Origin: CAYVVT01 sp964454335
GTDB taxonomy: Bacteria; Fidelibacterota; UBA8477; JABMPR01
Direction: 5' to 3'
Assembly: GCA_964454335.1 (NCBI GenBank)
Contig: CAYVVT010000004.1
Coordinates: 1-64,000 of the forward strand
DNA: 64,000 nt
Shown: positions 43,880 through 52,721 of the stretch, piece after piece
Layout of the letters: every line of letters starts with the position of its first letter
Position numbering within the stretch: position 1 is the first letter of the stretch
Translations under genes and position numbers: made by a program
The notes under the pieces: generated by a model
Told to the model about the DNA's origin: nothing
The model's database searches: none
Seen by the model: only the letters and a program-made list of their open reading frames with translations

Positions 43880-45268
43880 ATGAATGCTTCCAGTAAACAG
43901 GGCTTTATCCTCATTGTAGATGACGATCCTGCCGTATGTAAATCCCTGTCGCTGCTGGTGGGGCAAGCCGGGTATAGTGCTGATGTCACCTTCAATCCGG
44001 CAGAAACACTGAAGGCGATCTCAGGTCGAATCCCTGACCTCATCATCATGGACATGAACTTCTCCCGGGAGACATCCGGCGAAGAGGGCCTCGAACTGTT
44101 GAACCAGATCCGCAGCAGTTATCAGCAGATCCCGGTCATTCTCATCACCGCCTGGGGCAGTATCGATCTTGCTGTTCGCGGTATGCAGGCCGGCGCAGTG
44201 GATTTCATCAACAAACCCTGGGACAATGACCATCTGCTGCAATCCGTCGCTACGGCCTTGAACCTGTCCAGGGTCACAGGCAAACGCATACGTTCGCGAA
44301 CCCGGCAGCAGTTGGCTGGCCACCATGATTTTGAGAAGATCATCGGTGAGGACCCGAGGATGCTGGAAGTATTGGATACCACTGCCAGGGTTTGTGCTAC
44401 CGACGCATCCGTGTTGATCCTGGGGGAAAGTGGAACGGGTAAAGAGCTCGTGGCAGAGGCCATCCACATGAACAGCCACCGCCGTGACGCCCCATTCGTG
44501 AAGGTGAACCTGGGAGGCATGGTGACCAGTCTCTTTGAGAGCGAGATGTTCGGACATCGCCGGGGTGCCTTTACCGGAGCGACCCATGATCGCAAGGGCC
44601 GTTTCGAGAAGGCGCATACAGGGACGATATTCCTGGACGAGGTGGGCGATCTCGATCCCAGCTGCCAGGTGAAGATGATGCGGGTGCTGCAGGACCGCAC
44701 CTTTGAAGTTCTGGGTTCCAGCGAGACCAGGCAGGTGGATGTACGGGTGATAGCCGCCACCAATCGTGATCTTCAGGTTATGGTGGCAGATGGAGCCTTT
44801 CGCGAAGATCTGTTCTATCGCTTGAATCTGATCTCCATCCAGCTTCCCGCTCTGCGGGAGCGACGTGGGGACATCCCGCGGCTGGTCTATCATTTTCTGG
44901 GAAATCTGGCAACCATCTATGGCTATGATGAACTCAGCGTGGATTCCGCTGCCATGCGCTGGCTGCAGGAACTGCCCTGGTCGGGGAACATCCGTGAGCT
45001 GAAGAACATCGTCGAACGGACCGTGCTGTTATCCGGGAAGAGACATCTTGAGAAAAAGGATTTCGCCGTGCACCTCAATGCTCCCATCCCCCATACGGGT
45101 GGACAGCAGTTGCCAGGGGTGGGGACCATGACACTGGAAGAGATGGAGAGATCCATGATCCAGCAAGCCCTGAGACATCATGATGGAAACATCAGCCAGG
45201 TGGCCCGCTCACTGGGTCTCAGTCGAGCTGCACTGTATCGCAGATTGGAGAAATACGAACTGAGCTGA
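43880..45268 (+). CDS. NtrC-family sigma-54-dependent response regulator
   Basis: 462 residues. Receiver domain ~8-125 with phospho-acceptor Asp in LIIMDMNFSRE; AAA+ domain with Walker A LGESGTGKELVAEAIH, the sigma-54-contacting GAFTGA loop in HRRGAFTGATHDRKGRFEKA, Walker B GTIFLDEVGDLD and R-finger segment NIRELKNIVER; C-terminal Fis-type helix-turn-helix DGNISQVARSLGLSRAALYR. It should activate sigma-54 promoters, most simply the one at 39402 before its own operon. Its cognate kinase follows with overlapping stop/start. Confidence 0.95.
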   Translation: MNASSKQGFILIVDDDPAVCKSLSLLVGQAGYSADVTFNPAETLKAISGRIPDLIIMDMNFSRETSGEEGLELLNQIRSSYQQIPVILITAWGSIDLAVRGMQAGAVDFINKPWDNDHLLQSVATALNLSRVTGKRIRSRTRQQLAGHHDFEKIIGEDPRMLEVLDTTARVCATDASVLILGESGTGKELVAEAIHMNSHRRDAPFVKVNLGGMVTSLFESEMFGHRRGAFTGATHDRKGRFEKAHTGTIFLDEVGDLDPSCQVKMMRVLQDRTFEVLGSSETRQVDVRVIAATNRDLQVMVADGAFREDLFYRLNLISIQLPALRERRGDIPRLVYHFLGNLATIYGYDELSVDSAAMRWLQELPWSGNIRELKNIVERTVLLSGKRHLEKKDFAVHLNAPIPHTGGQQLPGVGTMTLEEMERSMIQQALRHHDGNISQVARSLGLSRAALYRRLEKYELS

Positions 45269-46563
45269 TGTCATTGCGAATTCAATACATCCTGTTCATC
45301 GGTCTCCTGCACGGCGTATTCGTTCTGTTCTCACTCCAGTTCCTTCCACAGCGTCCCTGGCTGTTCCTCCTGGCCGAAGTGTTGATCGTGCTTTCTCTGC
45401 TCATCGCAGTGCGCATTTTCAGGGCCTTTATTGCACCCATCAATCTGATCCATCAGGGCACTCAGACCCTCAAGGATGGAGATTTCAATATCAGCCTGGC
45501 GGAAGTCGGCCAGCTTGAGCTTAACCAGCTTATCAAGGTCTACAACCACATGATTGCCCAACTCCGGGAAGAGCGCGTCAACCAGCGTGAGCAGCAGTTT
45601 TTCCTGGAGCGGCTCATCGAAGCTTCGCCATCAGGTGTGCTGATCCTTAATTTTGATGGCATGATCACAGCAGCCAACCCAACGGCACTGGATTACCTGG
45701 GACGGACACGGGAAGAGGTTCTAGAGAGATCTCTTGATGAAACAGGGTCACCTCTGGCCAGGCGGCTCAGCAGGTTGGGGGATGAAGCGCAGGTGATCCG
45801 GCTGGATGCCAGGCATACCTATCGCTGTCACAGGGCTTGTTTCATGGATCGCGGTTTTCAGCATGCCTTCATCCTCATGCAGGAACTAAGTCATGAGATC
45901 CACGCCGTGGAGAAACAGGCCTACAGCAAGATCATCCGACTCATGTCCCATGAGATCAACAACTCCATCGGCGCCATCAATTCCATTCTGAAAACCATCC
46001 TGGATTATAAACCCGGGCAGGAAGACCAGGACTCGCAGGAAATGGATGAAGCGTTGACCGTGGCCATGGAGCGCAACCACAGCCTGAATCAATTTGTCCG
46101 TAACTACGCCGATGTTGTCCGCCTTCCGGAACCACACATGATGGACACTGACCTGAACGCACTGCTGGAAGGCATATCCCGGTTGTACAAGGCCCGCTGC
46201 GATGAATTGGCCATCGATTGGCAGTGGCATCTTTCGCCTGAGGGGCTACAGGTCCGGGCAGATCCCGGGCAACTCGAGCAGGTCCTGGTGAACGTTGTTC
46301 AGAATGCCATTGAGGCCGTCGGATCTGATGGGCAGATCAGCGTTCATACGGTATCATCCCCTCCTACGCTTATCATCCAGGATTCGGGACCAGCCATCCC
46401 GCCTGAGATCCAGGAGCAATTGTTCACCCCTTTTTACAGCTCCAAGAAGAATGGTCAGGGTATCGGTCTGACACTCACCCGGGAGATCCTGACCAACCAT
46501 GGATATGAATTTTCGCTGGGGACCGGTCCTGACGGATTGACAGAATTCACCATCAGATTTTGA
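45268..46563 (+). CDS. Sensor histidine kinase partner of the NtrC-type regulator
   Basis: 431 residues; ATG overlaps the regulator stop (TGATG). Two close N-terminal transmembrane helices with almost no periplasmic loop, HAMP-like region (~60-110), a PAS domain (~115-205), H-box KIIRLMSHEINNSIGAINSI, N-box VLVNVVQNAIEAV, and G boxes DSGPAIPPEI and GQGIGLTLTREIL. The minimal external domain suggests sensing of the membrane or of the transporter itself, a common theme for such operons. Confidence 0.93.
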   Translation: MSLRIQYILFIGLLHGVFVLFSLQFLPQRPWLFLLAEVLIVLSLLIAVRIFRAFIAPINLIHQGTQTLKDGDFNISLAEVGQLELNQLIKVYNHMIAQLREERVNQREQQFFLERLIEASPSGVLILNFDGMITAANPTALDYLGRTREEVLERSLDETGSPLARRLSRLGDEAQVIRLDARHTYRCHRACFMDRGFQHAFILMQELSHEIHAVEKQAYSKIIRLMSHEINNSIGAINSILKTILDYKPGQEDQDSQEMDEALTVAMERNHSLNQFVRNYADVVRLPEPHMMDTDLNALLEGISRLYKARCDELAIDWQWHLSPEGLQVRADPGQLEQVLVNVVQNAIEAVGSDGQISVHTVSSPPTLIIQDSGPAIPPEIQEQLFTPFYSSKKNGQGIGLTLTREILTNHGYEFSLGTGPDGLTEFTIRF

Positions 46564-46659
46564 ATCACCATCACTGTTAGCAACCGGCCCTGAACGGCCC
46601 GGCTGCCGATCAGGTGTGATTTTGGATCGGATTCAGAATGCACCGGATCCGAATGTTGC

Positions 46660-47904
46660 TTATCCCTCCGCCATTCTTTCCAACATGATCCGGCCGTTCT
46701 CATTGTCCGGATTGATGCGGATGGATTTGCGGTACAGGCGCCTGGCTTTACGGTAATTCCCCATGTTCATGTAAACCTCACCCAGGCTGTCGTATACGTT
46801 GAATGATTCTGGATATTCTTCCACATTGAGCTGTAGAATGGCTCTGGCATCCTCGTAGCGTTCCTTGCCCATGAGAAAATACCCGAGAGCATTCAGTACA
46901 TTCTCATTGAATCCATACTCGTCAGGACTGTTCTCTTTGATCTCAGCGTATGTCTGGACCGCATCTTCGCCATCGCCTTTCTCGAGTGCATAGAAAAGTG
47001 GTGCGACAAGGTTCTTCTTCACTCGACCGCCGCTTTCCAGTCCTCCATGGACCAACCGGATCCAAAAATCGCGATTTGCAAAGGCGCTCTCCTCCTCACC
47101 GAGCTCATTCAGCACTCCCTTCCCGATCATTTCCTCTGCATCCAGGCCCTGGGCGTGGCCGTTTTTGATGAGCTTGATACTTTGCTTCAGACGTTGAGCG
47201 TAGTCCTGTCCATCCTCATGGGAGAATGGCTGGCCATGCGCCGGAACGAAGGTGACATCCTGTGGTATAGCTTCCAGAGCCTTGTCAGCCAGTTCAGGGT
47301 ATCGTTGAATACTGCCCCCCCTGGTAAAATCTATGAACGGATAGAGTCCGCCACGGACAACACCGCCGGAGCACACCACCTTCGAGTTTGTGAAATGCAC
47401 CAGTATGTCGTCATTTACATGAGCACCGGCCATGGGTAATAACCGGATCTCTTCTCCATTGAAGAAGATGCTGGTATCCGCGTTGACTGCCATATCGGCA
47501 AAAGCAGCTTCCGGCCACTCCAGCAGGACATCCAGATCACTGCGCATGAGACCCTCAGCGGCTGAATGCGCAATAACCTCGGCACTCTCACCAAGCAGCT
47601 TGCTCATGCTCATGTGGTGGGCGTGGGAGTGCGTGTGGATCACGATCTTCACTTCGCTATCGGTCAGTCTGCTAAGCTCCTTCATCAATCCGTCATAGGA
47701 AAGATCCATCCCGGGATCAACCAGCAGGATCCCATCCGGTCCAATGGATGCCACCGTATTTACCGGGAAAAAGGTGGTCACCTCGAGAAGAAAGATATGA
47801 TCTGTGAACTGTTCGGTAAGGACCAGGGTCTCGTCCTGACCTGCCAGCGGTTGCAGTACCACCAGTAACAAGGCCGTTAGGAATATCAACACCTTCGATT
47901 TCAT
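46660..47904 (-). CDS. Secreted metallo-beta-lactamase-fold protein with TPR tail and altered metal motif
   Basis: The ATG whose complement ends at 47904, preceded by GGGGT, gives a signal peptide (MKSKVLIFLTALLLVVLQPL) and 414 residues. The MBL motif reads H92-S-H94-A-H96-H97, so the Asp of HxHxDH is replaced by His. GAHVNDDILVHF and FVPAHGQPF keep the other ligands. Residues ~320-414 form tetratricopeptide repeats (YEDARAILQLNVEEYPES, YRKARRLYRKSIRINPDN). MBL hydrolases without the Asp may bind one metal or bind differently; the substrate is unknown. Convergent with the kinase gene. Confidence 0.85.
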   Translation of the reverse strand: MKSKVLIFLTALLLVVLQPLAGQDETLVLTEQFTDHIFLLEVTTFFPVNTVASIGPDGILLVDPGMDLSYDGLMKELSRLTDSEVKIVIHTHSHAHHMSMSKLLGESAEVIAHSAAEGLMRSDLDVLLEWPEAAFADMAVNADTSIFFNGEEIRLLPMAGAHVNDDILVHFTNSKVVCSGGVVRGGLYPFIDFTRGGSIQRYPELADKALEAIPQDVTFVPAHGQPFSHEDGQDYAQRLKQSIKLIKNGHAQGLDAEEMIGKGVLNELGEEESAFANRDFWIRLVHGGLESGGRVKKNLVAPLFYALEKGDGEDAVQTYAEIKENSPDEYGFNENVLNALGYFLMGKERYEDARAILQLNVEEYPESFNVYDSLGEVYMNMGNYRKARRLYRKSIRINPDNENGRIMLERMAEG

Positions 47905-48112
47905 AGCTACCCCAATTCTGAAAAATGTTCCTTCAATGTTCAAAACTACATCCTGATCGGCTTCCGGGTGGAGACTTTCGTCAAGTGGTCACCTGATTCG
48001 CCTGCAGGTTCCCTTTCATCACACCGACACACCAGGAACTATTCCCATGAAAGCATTTGCATATTATATGACCAAATATACTTTTCAGTCATTATGACAT
48101 TTGAGGTGCATC

Positions 48113-48724
48113 ATGCCCAGGATCTTTTCAGACGCGGACCGTCAAGCTATCCGGGAACGCCTTCTGCTGGCCGGACGCGAGCAATTCAGGCAATTCGGTT
48201 TGCGCAAAACCAATGTGGAAGGTCTGGCCCGCACCGCCGGGATCGCCAAGGGGACCTTCTACAACTTCTTCCAATCCAAGGAGGATCTGTGCCTGGAGAT
48301 CTTCGATCGAGAACAGCACATCATCGAGGAGGGGATCCGGTCCATTCTACAGGAACACACAGAAGCCTTCCCGGCCATCAGGGCCGTCATGGCCTACAAT
48401 CTTGAGTTCCTCAGGACGGATTCATTGATCCAGAGACTCAGAGAGCTGGATGAGATCTCCCTGCTGGCCCGTGGTGTTCGCGCTGAGAAGCTCCAGGAGC
48501 ATCTGAATGCCGATCACGATCTTACGACGATGCTTATCGCCGGCCTGCGGGATAGGGGTGCCGCTTGCGATATAGGTCCCGAAGTGCTAGCGGGAATACT
48601 GCGGGCCCTGGTAATGGCTTCCATGCACGAACAGGAGATCGGTGTCGATGTCTTTGACTCAGCCATGCAAAAGATCTTCGATTGGGTTGGAGCCGGCCTG
48701 GTGAGCGCAGGGGCTGCCCCATGA
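48113..48724 (+). CDS. TetR-family regulator of an ABC exporter
   Basis: ATG at 48113 after GAGGTG; 203 residues. Helix-turn-helix at ~18-62: LLAGREQFRQFGLRKTNVEG, LARTAGIAKGTFYNFFQSKE. The C-terminal domain binds an unknown ligand. Its stop codon overlaps the start of the ABC ATPase gene (ATGA), so regulator, ATPase and permease are one operon, and autorepression with drug-induced release is the expected logic. Confidence 0.9.
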   Translation: MPRIFSDADRQAIRERLLLAGREQFRQFGLRKTNVEGLARTAGIAKGTFYNFFQSKEDLCLEIFDREQHIIEEGIRSILQEHTEAFPAIRAVMAYNLEFLRTDSLIQRLRELDEISLLARGVRAEKLQEHLNADHDLTTMLIAGLRDRGAACDIGPEVLAGILRALVMASMHEQEIGVDVFDSAMQKIFDWVGAGLVSAGAAP

Positions 48725-49638
48725 GTGAAACACCCGCCATCCTCACTGAAGGATTGTCAAAACGATATCCGGGGATCCTGGCGGTGGACTCCCTGGACCT
48801 GCATGTCAGGCATGGTGAGATCTACGGCTTCCTCGGTTTGAACGGCGCCGGTAAGACCACCACCATCCGGGCTCTGCTGGGCATGGTCAGCCCCAGCGCC
48901 GGGAAAGCCATCCTGCTTGGTGAGCAGGTTGGACCTAATGGCCGGGGACCCTGGCAGCGTGTGGGTCACATGGTGGAATCTCCAGCAGCATACCCGGAAT
49001 TGACCGTCACCGAGAATCTGGAGATCGCTCGACGACTGCAACGGGTGGCATCCGCCGAAGCTGTGTCGGAGGTCATCCAACAGATGGGCCTGGGGCGCTA
49101 TGCTGATCGCAAGGCCGGTGTGCTGTCCAGTGGCAATTTTCAGAGGTTGGCCCTGGCCAGGGCCTTCCTGCATAAACCCGACCTGCTCCTTCTTGATGAA
49201 CCGGCCAATGGTCTGGACCCTGCGGGGGTGGTGGAGATCCGTGAATTGCTCAAAACCATGGCACATGAGCAGGGGATCACCGTATTCATGTCCAGTCACA
49301 TCCTCTCAGAAGTAGACCGCCTGGCTGATCGCATCGGGGTAATCCATGAAGGTCGGCTCATCGAGGAATATGATGCTGAAACCCTCGAGCAACTGAGATC
49401 ACAGGTCCTGTGCATCGAAGTGCGTGAAATGGAGGAGGCATCAAAAATACTCCTGAGTGCTGGTTTTGAGGTCAAGATCATTGACGATGCTTTGCAGTTG
49501 TCGGATCCACGAGCCCTGGAAGCTCCAGATGAGATCGCAACGCTGCTGGTGAATGCCGGTCATCCGCCTCTGAAGCTTGCAGTCGAACATGAGGACCTGG
49601 AGGAACACTTCCTGAGGCTTACGGGAGGTACAGCATGA
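48721..49638 (+). CDS. ABC-2 type exporter ATP-binding protein
   Basis: 305 residues. Walker A LGLNGAGKTTTIRALLG, signature LSSGNFQRLALARAFLH (LSSGN in place of LSGGQ, common in this class), Walker B LLLLDEPANGLDPAG, H-loop FMSSHILSEVDRLADR. The C-terminal ~80 residues are the extra domain found in bacitracin/daunorubicin-type exporters. Works with the following ABC-2 permease for drug, lipid or peptide export. Confidence 0.93.
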   Translation: MSETPAILTEGLSKRYPGILAVDSLDLHVRHGEIYGFLGLNGAGKTTTIRALLGMVSPSAGKAILLGEQVGPNGRGPWQRVGHMVESPAAYPELTVTENLEIARRLQRVASAEAVSEVIQQMGLGRYADRKAGVLSSGNFQRLALARAFLHKPDLLLLDEPANGLDPAGVVEIRELLKTMAHEQGITVFMSSHILSEVDRLADRIGVIHEGRLIEEYDAETLEQLRSQVLCIEVREMEEASKILLSAGFEVKIIDDALQLSDPRALEAPDEIATLLVNAGHPPLKLAVEHEDLEEHFLRLTGGTA

Positions 49639-50420
49639 ACTCTTTTCTGGACTGTTTCTGGATTGAGATCCTGAAGGCCCGTCGATCGAAGCTATGGATG
49701 CTGGTCCTGGCCGGCTTTACCATCCTGCCCCTGGTGAGCGGACTGTTCATGATCATTCTCAAGGATCCGGAAAAAGCCCGGGAGATGGGCCTCATCAGTA
49801 TGAAAGCCCAACTCACCGCCGGCGTGGCCGACTGGCCCTCCATGTTCGGGATGCTCAACATGGGTATTGGTGTCGCCGGGATGATCCTATTCGCCATCAT
49901 CACCACCTGGGTCTTTGGCCGGGAATTCTTCAACCATACGACCAAGGAACTGCTCGCAGTGCCGATCCCCCGTTCAACCATCCTGGCGACAAAGTTCCTG
50001 TTGATCTTCATCTGGACACTGTTGATCGCTATCTACGTGTATCTGCTGGGACTTGCCATTGGCGCATTGGTCGATATACCGGGATGGAGTCCGGGCCTGG
50101 CCTGGAATTCATTCAAATCCCTGATGCTGGCAACTGTACTCACCACCCTGCTCATGTCATGGGTCGCCTTTTTCGCCAGCGCTGGCCGGGGTTACCTGCC
50201 TCCCCTGGGCTGGGCATTCTTCGCCATGGCCACGGCCAACATCATGGGTGTGCTGGGTTGGGGGGAATGGTATCCCTGGACCGTGCCTGTGCTGCTTGGT
50301 GAGATGCTGGGTCCCAATCCGGACCCGCTGGGACCTGGTAGTTACCTCTCGGTTATCATCGCCTCGGTTGTTGGTCTTCTGGCAACTTTTACCTGGTGGC
50401 GGCGGGCAGACCAGGCATAA
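49635..50420 (+). CDS. ABC-2 type exporter permease
   Basis: 261 residues, six predicted transmembrane helices; start overlaps the ATPase stop (ATGA). The N-terminal IEILKARRSKLWMLVLAGFT coupling helix and a middle FGREFFNHTTKELLAVPIPR segment are typical of the ABC-2 family (lantibiotic or bacitracin self-protection type). Completes the TetR-ATPase-permease operon. Confidence 0.92.
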   Translation: MNSFLDCFWIEILKARRSKLWMLVLAGFTILPLVSGLFMIILKDPEKAREMGLISMKAQLTAGVADWPSMFGMLNMGIGVAGMILFAIITTWVFGREFFNHTTKELLAVPIPRSTILATKFLLIFIWTLLIAIYVYLLGLAIGALVDIPGWSPGLAWNSFKSLMLATVLTTLLMSWVAFFASAGRGYLPPLGWAFFAMATANIMGVLGWGEWYPWTVPVLLGEMLGPNPDPLGPGSYLSVIIASVVGLLATFTWWRRADQA

Positions 50421-50520
50421 TAGATATGAAATACCGAACCCCGGACCAGATGATTCGTCTTTGGATAAAATCACCTCCTGCTTAACATTTTCGGTTACCT
50501 GACAGATCCATTCAAAACCA

Positions 50521-52683
50521 ATGGCCAACAAAGTTATGCATGGGCTCAGATCTATCCCGATATGCACTCTCCTGTTCTTGAGTCCTGTCGATGCGAACGA
50601 TCTGATCCACGCGACATGGGTTGAGCAGCCACCCATCATTGACGGTCAATTGGATGATACGGTTTGGCAAACAGCCCACTCCTACACGGAGTTTTTTACT
50701 TTTATGCCGGATTGGGGCAGTTCTCTCAGCGAAGCCACGGCGGTTCAGTGTGCCTATGACGCCCATACACTCTACTTTGCCTTTCGCTGTTATGATTCAA
50801 GACCGGATGAGATCGTGGCATCCCTCCGCAAGTGGGATGACATCTTCAGTGAGGATTATATCGGTGTTCTCATTGATTCAGAAGGAGATCAGCAGGGCGC
50901 CTATGGTCTGATGGTCACTCCCCTGGGCGTCCAGGGTGATATTTACATGGACGCCAATGGAAACGGCGATACATCGCCGGATTATCTCTGGGATGCAGCA
51001 GCTGAGCTTACCGGAGATGGGTACACGGTCGAACTCGCGGTACCTCTCAAATCCCTGCGCTACACCCTGGGTGATGATGTTACAATGGGTGTCGGGTTCT
51101 GGCGGAAGATCTCAAGGACTTCAGAGCAGGGAGCCGTACCACGCATCGAGCCTGACCAGGGCACGCTGCTGGAACAAGTCGGGATCGTTCATTATCAGGA
51201 CCTGAAGTACGACCGCATCATGGAACTGCTGCCCGGTTTTACCTACTCCCGACAGCATGATCATGAGCAGGGTTCTTTCAATCTGAACACCAACAGTCCA
51301 TCCCTAGGCCTTACCTGCAAGATGGGCGTCACCCCAACCCTCACCCTGGATGCCACGGTGAATCCAGACTTCAGTCAGGTGGAGGCAGATGCCGGACAGG
51401 TCGATGTGAATCTTAGGTCCGATCTGTTCTACCCCGAGAAACGACCGTTCTTCATGGAGGGGCAGCAACACCTCAAGTTTGCAGGTTTCTGGGAGATGAG
51501 TGGTATTTCATCTGTCCTGCATACGCGTAATATCGTTGAACCTTTTGGGGGGCTGAAGCTGAGTGGTAATCTGGGAAAGAACAACGCTGTCGCCGGATTG
51601 GTAGCCGCCGACCGCCATAGCGAAACCGCCAACCTGGATTCCAGCATCCTGTTCTCCGCAGGTAGATTTCGACACTTTCTGAAATCTGACAGCTACCTGG
51701 GCGGCATTTTCAGCAGCTGGGATTATTTTAGCAATTACAACCGTATTGTGGGATTGGACACACGGTACTGGCTCACAAACACACTACTGGTGCAGGCGAA
51801 CGCCATAGGCTCCTGGACGGACAGTACAAATGGTACTCCGGGGACCTCGACCGATGTGCAAATGATGTATGGTGATGAATTCAACAGTCTCATTCTGCAC
51901 TTCAACGATATCTCCCGGGATTTTGTTTTGGAATCAGGGTATGTGACCCGAGATGGCATGCGCTCATTGGGATGGTGGGCCTCACGCAACTTCTTTCCTG
52001 AGCCGGAATGGCTACAGAAGGTTCAGCCTGGTTTCTGGGGCTTTCTCCGCCATGATAAGTACGATGATCTGGATGAATACGTTGCGCTGGGCAATATCAG
52101 GTTCTACCTGCCACGTACCACTGAGATCCGCTTTGACATTGCCCGTGGAACCGAAGTTTATTCCGGTGAGATCTGGGATGTCAGCTTCAGGCGATTCATG
52201 ATCAACAGTCAACCCAGCAGCGGCACCACGCTGATCCTTCAATTCCGCAAGGGCGGCAATCCCAACTATGACGAGGATGATCTGTTCCAGGGGGACGAAA
52301 CCAGGCTGACACTGCAATCCACGCTCACACCCTCGGATCGCTTCAGCACCACCCTGGATCTGACGCACCAGGAATTTAACCGCCGGAGTGATGAGACCAG
52401 AGAGTGGCGTTATCAACTTTACCGCAGTACAATCAATTACCAGCCCAGCAAGGTTCTGCTCTTTAGGACAATCCTAGAATACAACGCCTATCGTGATAGA
52501 CTCACCACTGATCTTCTGGCAAGTTTCAACTATTTCCCCGGCACAGTTGTCCACCTGGGTTACGGAAGTATCTATCGCAAGTGGGCCTGGGATGCCCCGG
52601 TAAACGACTATGTCGACAATAGTGAATTCATCGAGACGAACCGGAGCCTTTTCCTGAAAGTATCCTATAACTATCGCTTTTAG
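50521..52683 (+). CDS. DUF5916 outer-membrane barrel protein with CBM9-like N-terminal domain
   Basis: 720 residues with a signal peptide (about residues 1-22). The start of the mature part, WVEQPPIIDGQLDDTVWQTA, is the CBM9-like domain seen in secreted carbohydrate-active proteins; from ~260 a DUF5916 barrel follows, with TLDATVNPDFSQVEADAGQV and LFYPEKRPFFMEGQQH, family hallmarks. It ends in an aromatic strand VSYNYRF typical of outer-membrane proteins. Function is unknown; members often lie near peptidases or carbohydrate genes. The neighbours here do not define the substrate. Confidence 0.9.
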   Translation: MANKVMHGLRSIPICTLLFLSPVDANDLIHATWVEQPPIIDGQLDDTVWQTAHSYTEFFTFMPDWGSSLSEATAVQCAYDAHTLYFAFRCYDSRPDEIVASLRKWDDIFSEDYIGVLIDSEGDQQGAYGLMVTPLGVQGDIYMDANGNGDTSPDYLWDAAAELTGDGYTVELAVPLKSLRYTLGDDVTMGVGFWRKISRTSEQGAVPRIEPDQGTLLEQVGIVHYQDLKYDRIMELLPGFTYSRQHDHEQGSFNLNTNSPSLGLTCKMGVTPTLTLDATVNPDFSQVEADAGQVDVNLRSDLFYPEKRPFFMEGQQHLKFAGFWEMSGISSVLHTRNIVEPFGGLKLSGNLGKNNAVAGLVAADRHSETANLDSSILFSAGRFRHFLKSDSYLGGIFSSWDYFSNYNRIVGLDTRYWLTNTLLVQANAIGSWTDSTNGTPGTSTDVQMMYGDEFNSLILHFNDISRDFVLESGYVTRDGMRSLGWWASRNFFPEPEWLQKVQPGFWGFLRHDKYDDLDEYVALGNIRFYLPRTTEIRFDIARGTEVYSGEIWDVSFRRFMINSQPSSGTTLILQFRKGGNPNYDEDDLFQGDETRLTLQSTLTPSDRFSTTLDLTHQEFNRRSDETREWRYQLYRSTINYQPSKVLLFRTILEYNAYRDRLTTDLLASFNYFPGTVVHLGYGSIYRKWAWDAPVNDYVDNSEFIETNRSLFLKVSYNYRF

Positions 52684-52721
52684 TCGATTCACTTATAACC
52701 GATCAATCGAGGGAGGTCCAG

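Noticed and set aside
44021..44893. A 290-residue minus-strand ORF opposite the NtrC-type regulator
   Set aside because: Its His/Gln-rich sequence is the antisense reading of conserved AAA+ motifs; the plus strand has intact Walker and GAFTGA motifs, so the minus frame is a shadow.
46575..46606. Intrinsic terminator between the convergent kinase and metallo-beta-lactamase-fold genes
   Set aside because: GC-rich inverted segments (CCGGCC / GGCCCGG) are present but the stem is irregular and no T tract follows on either strand.
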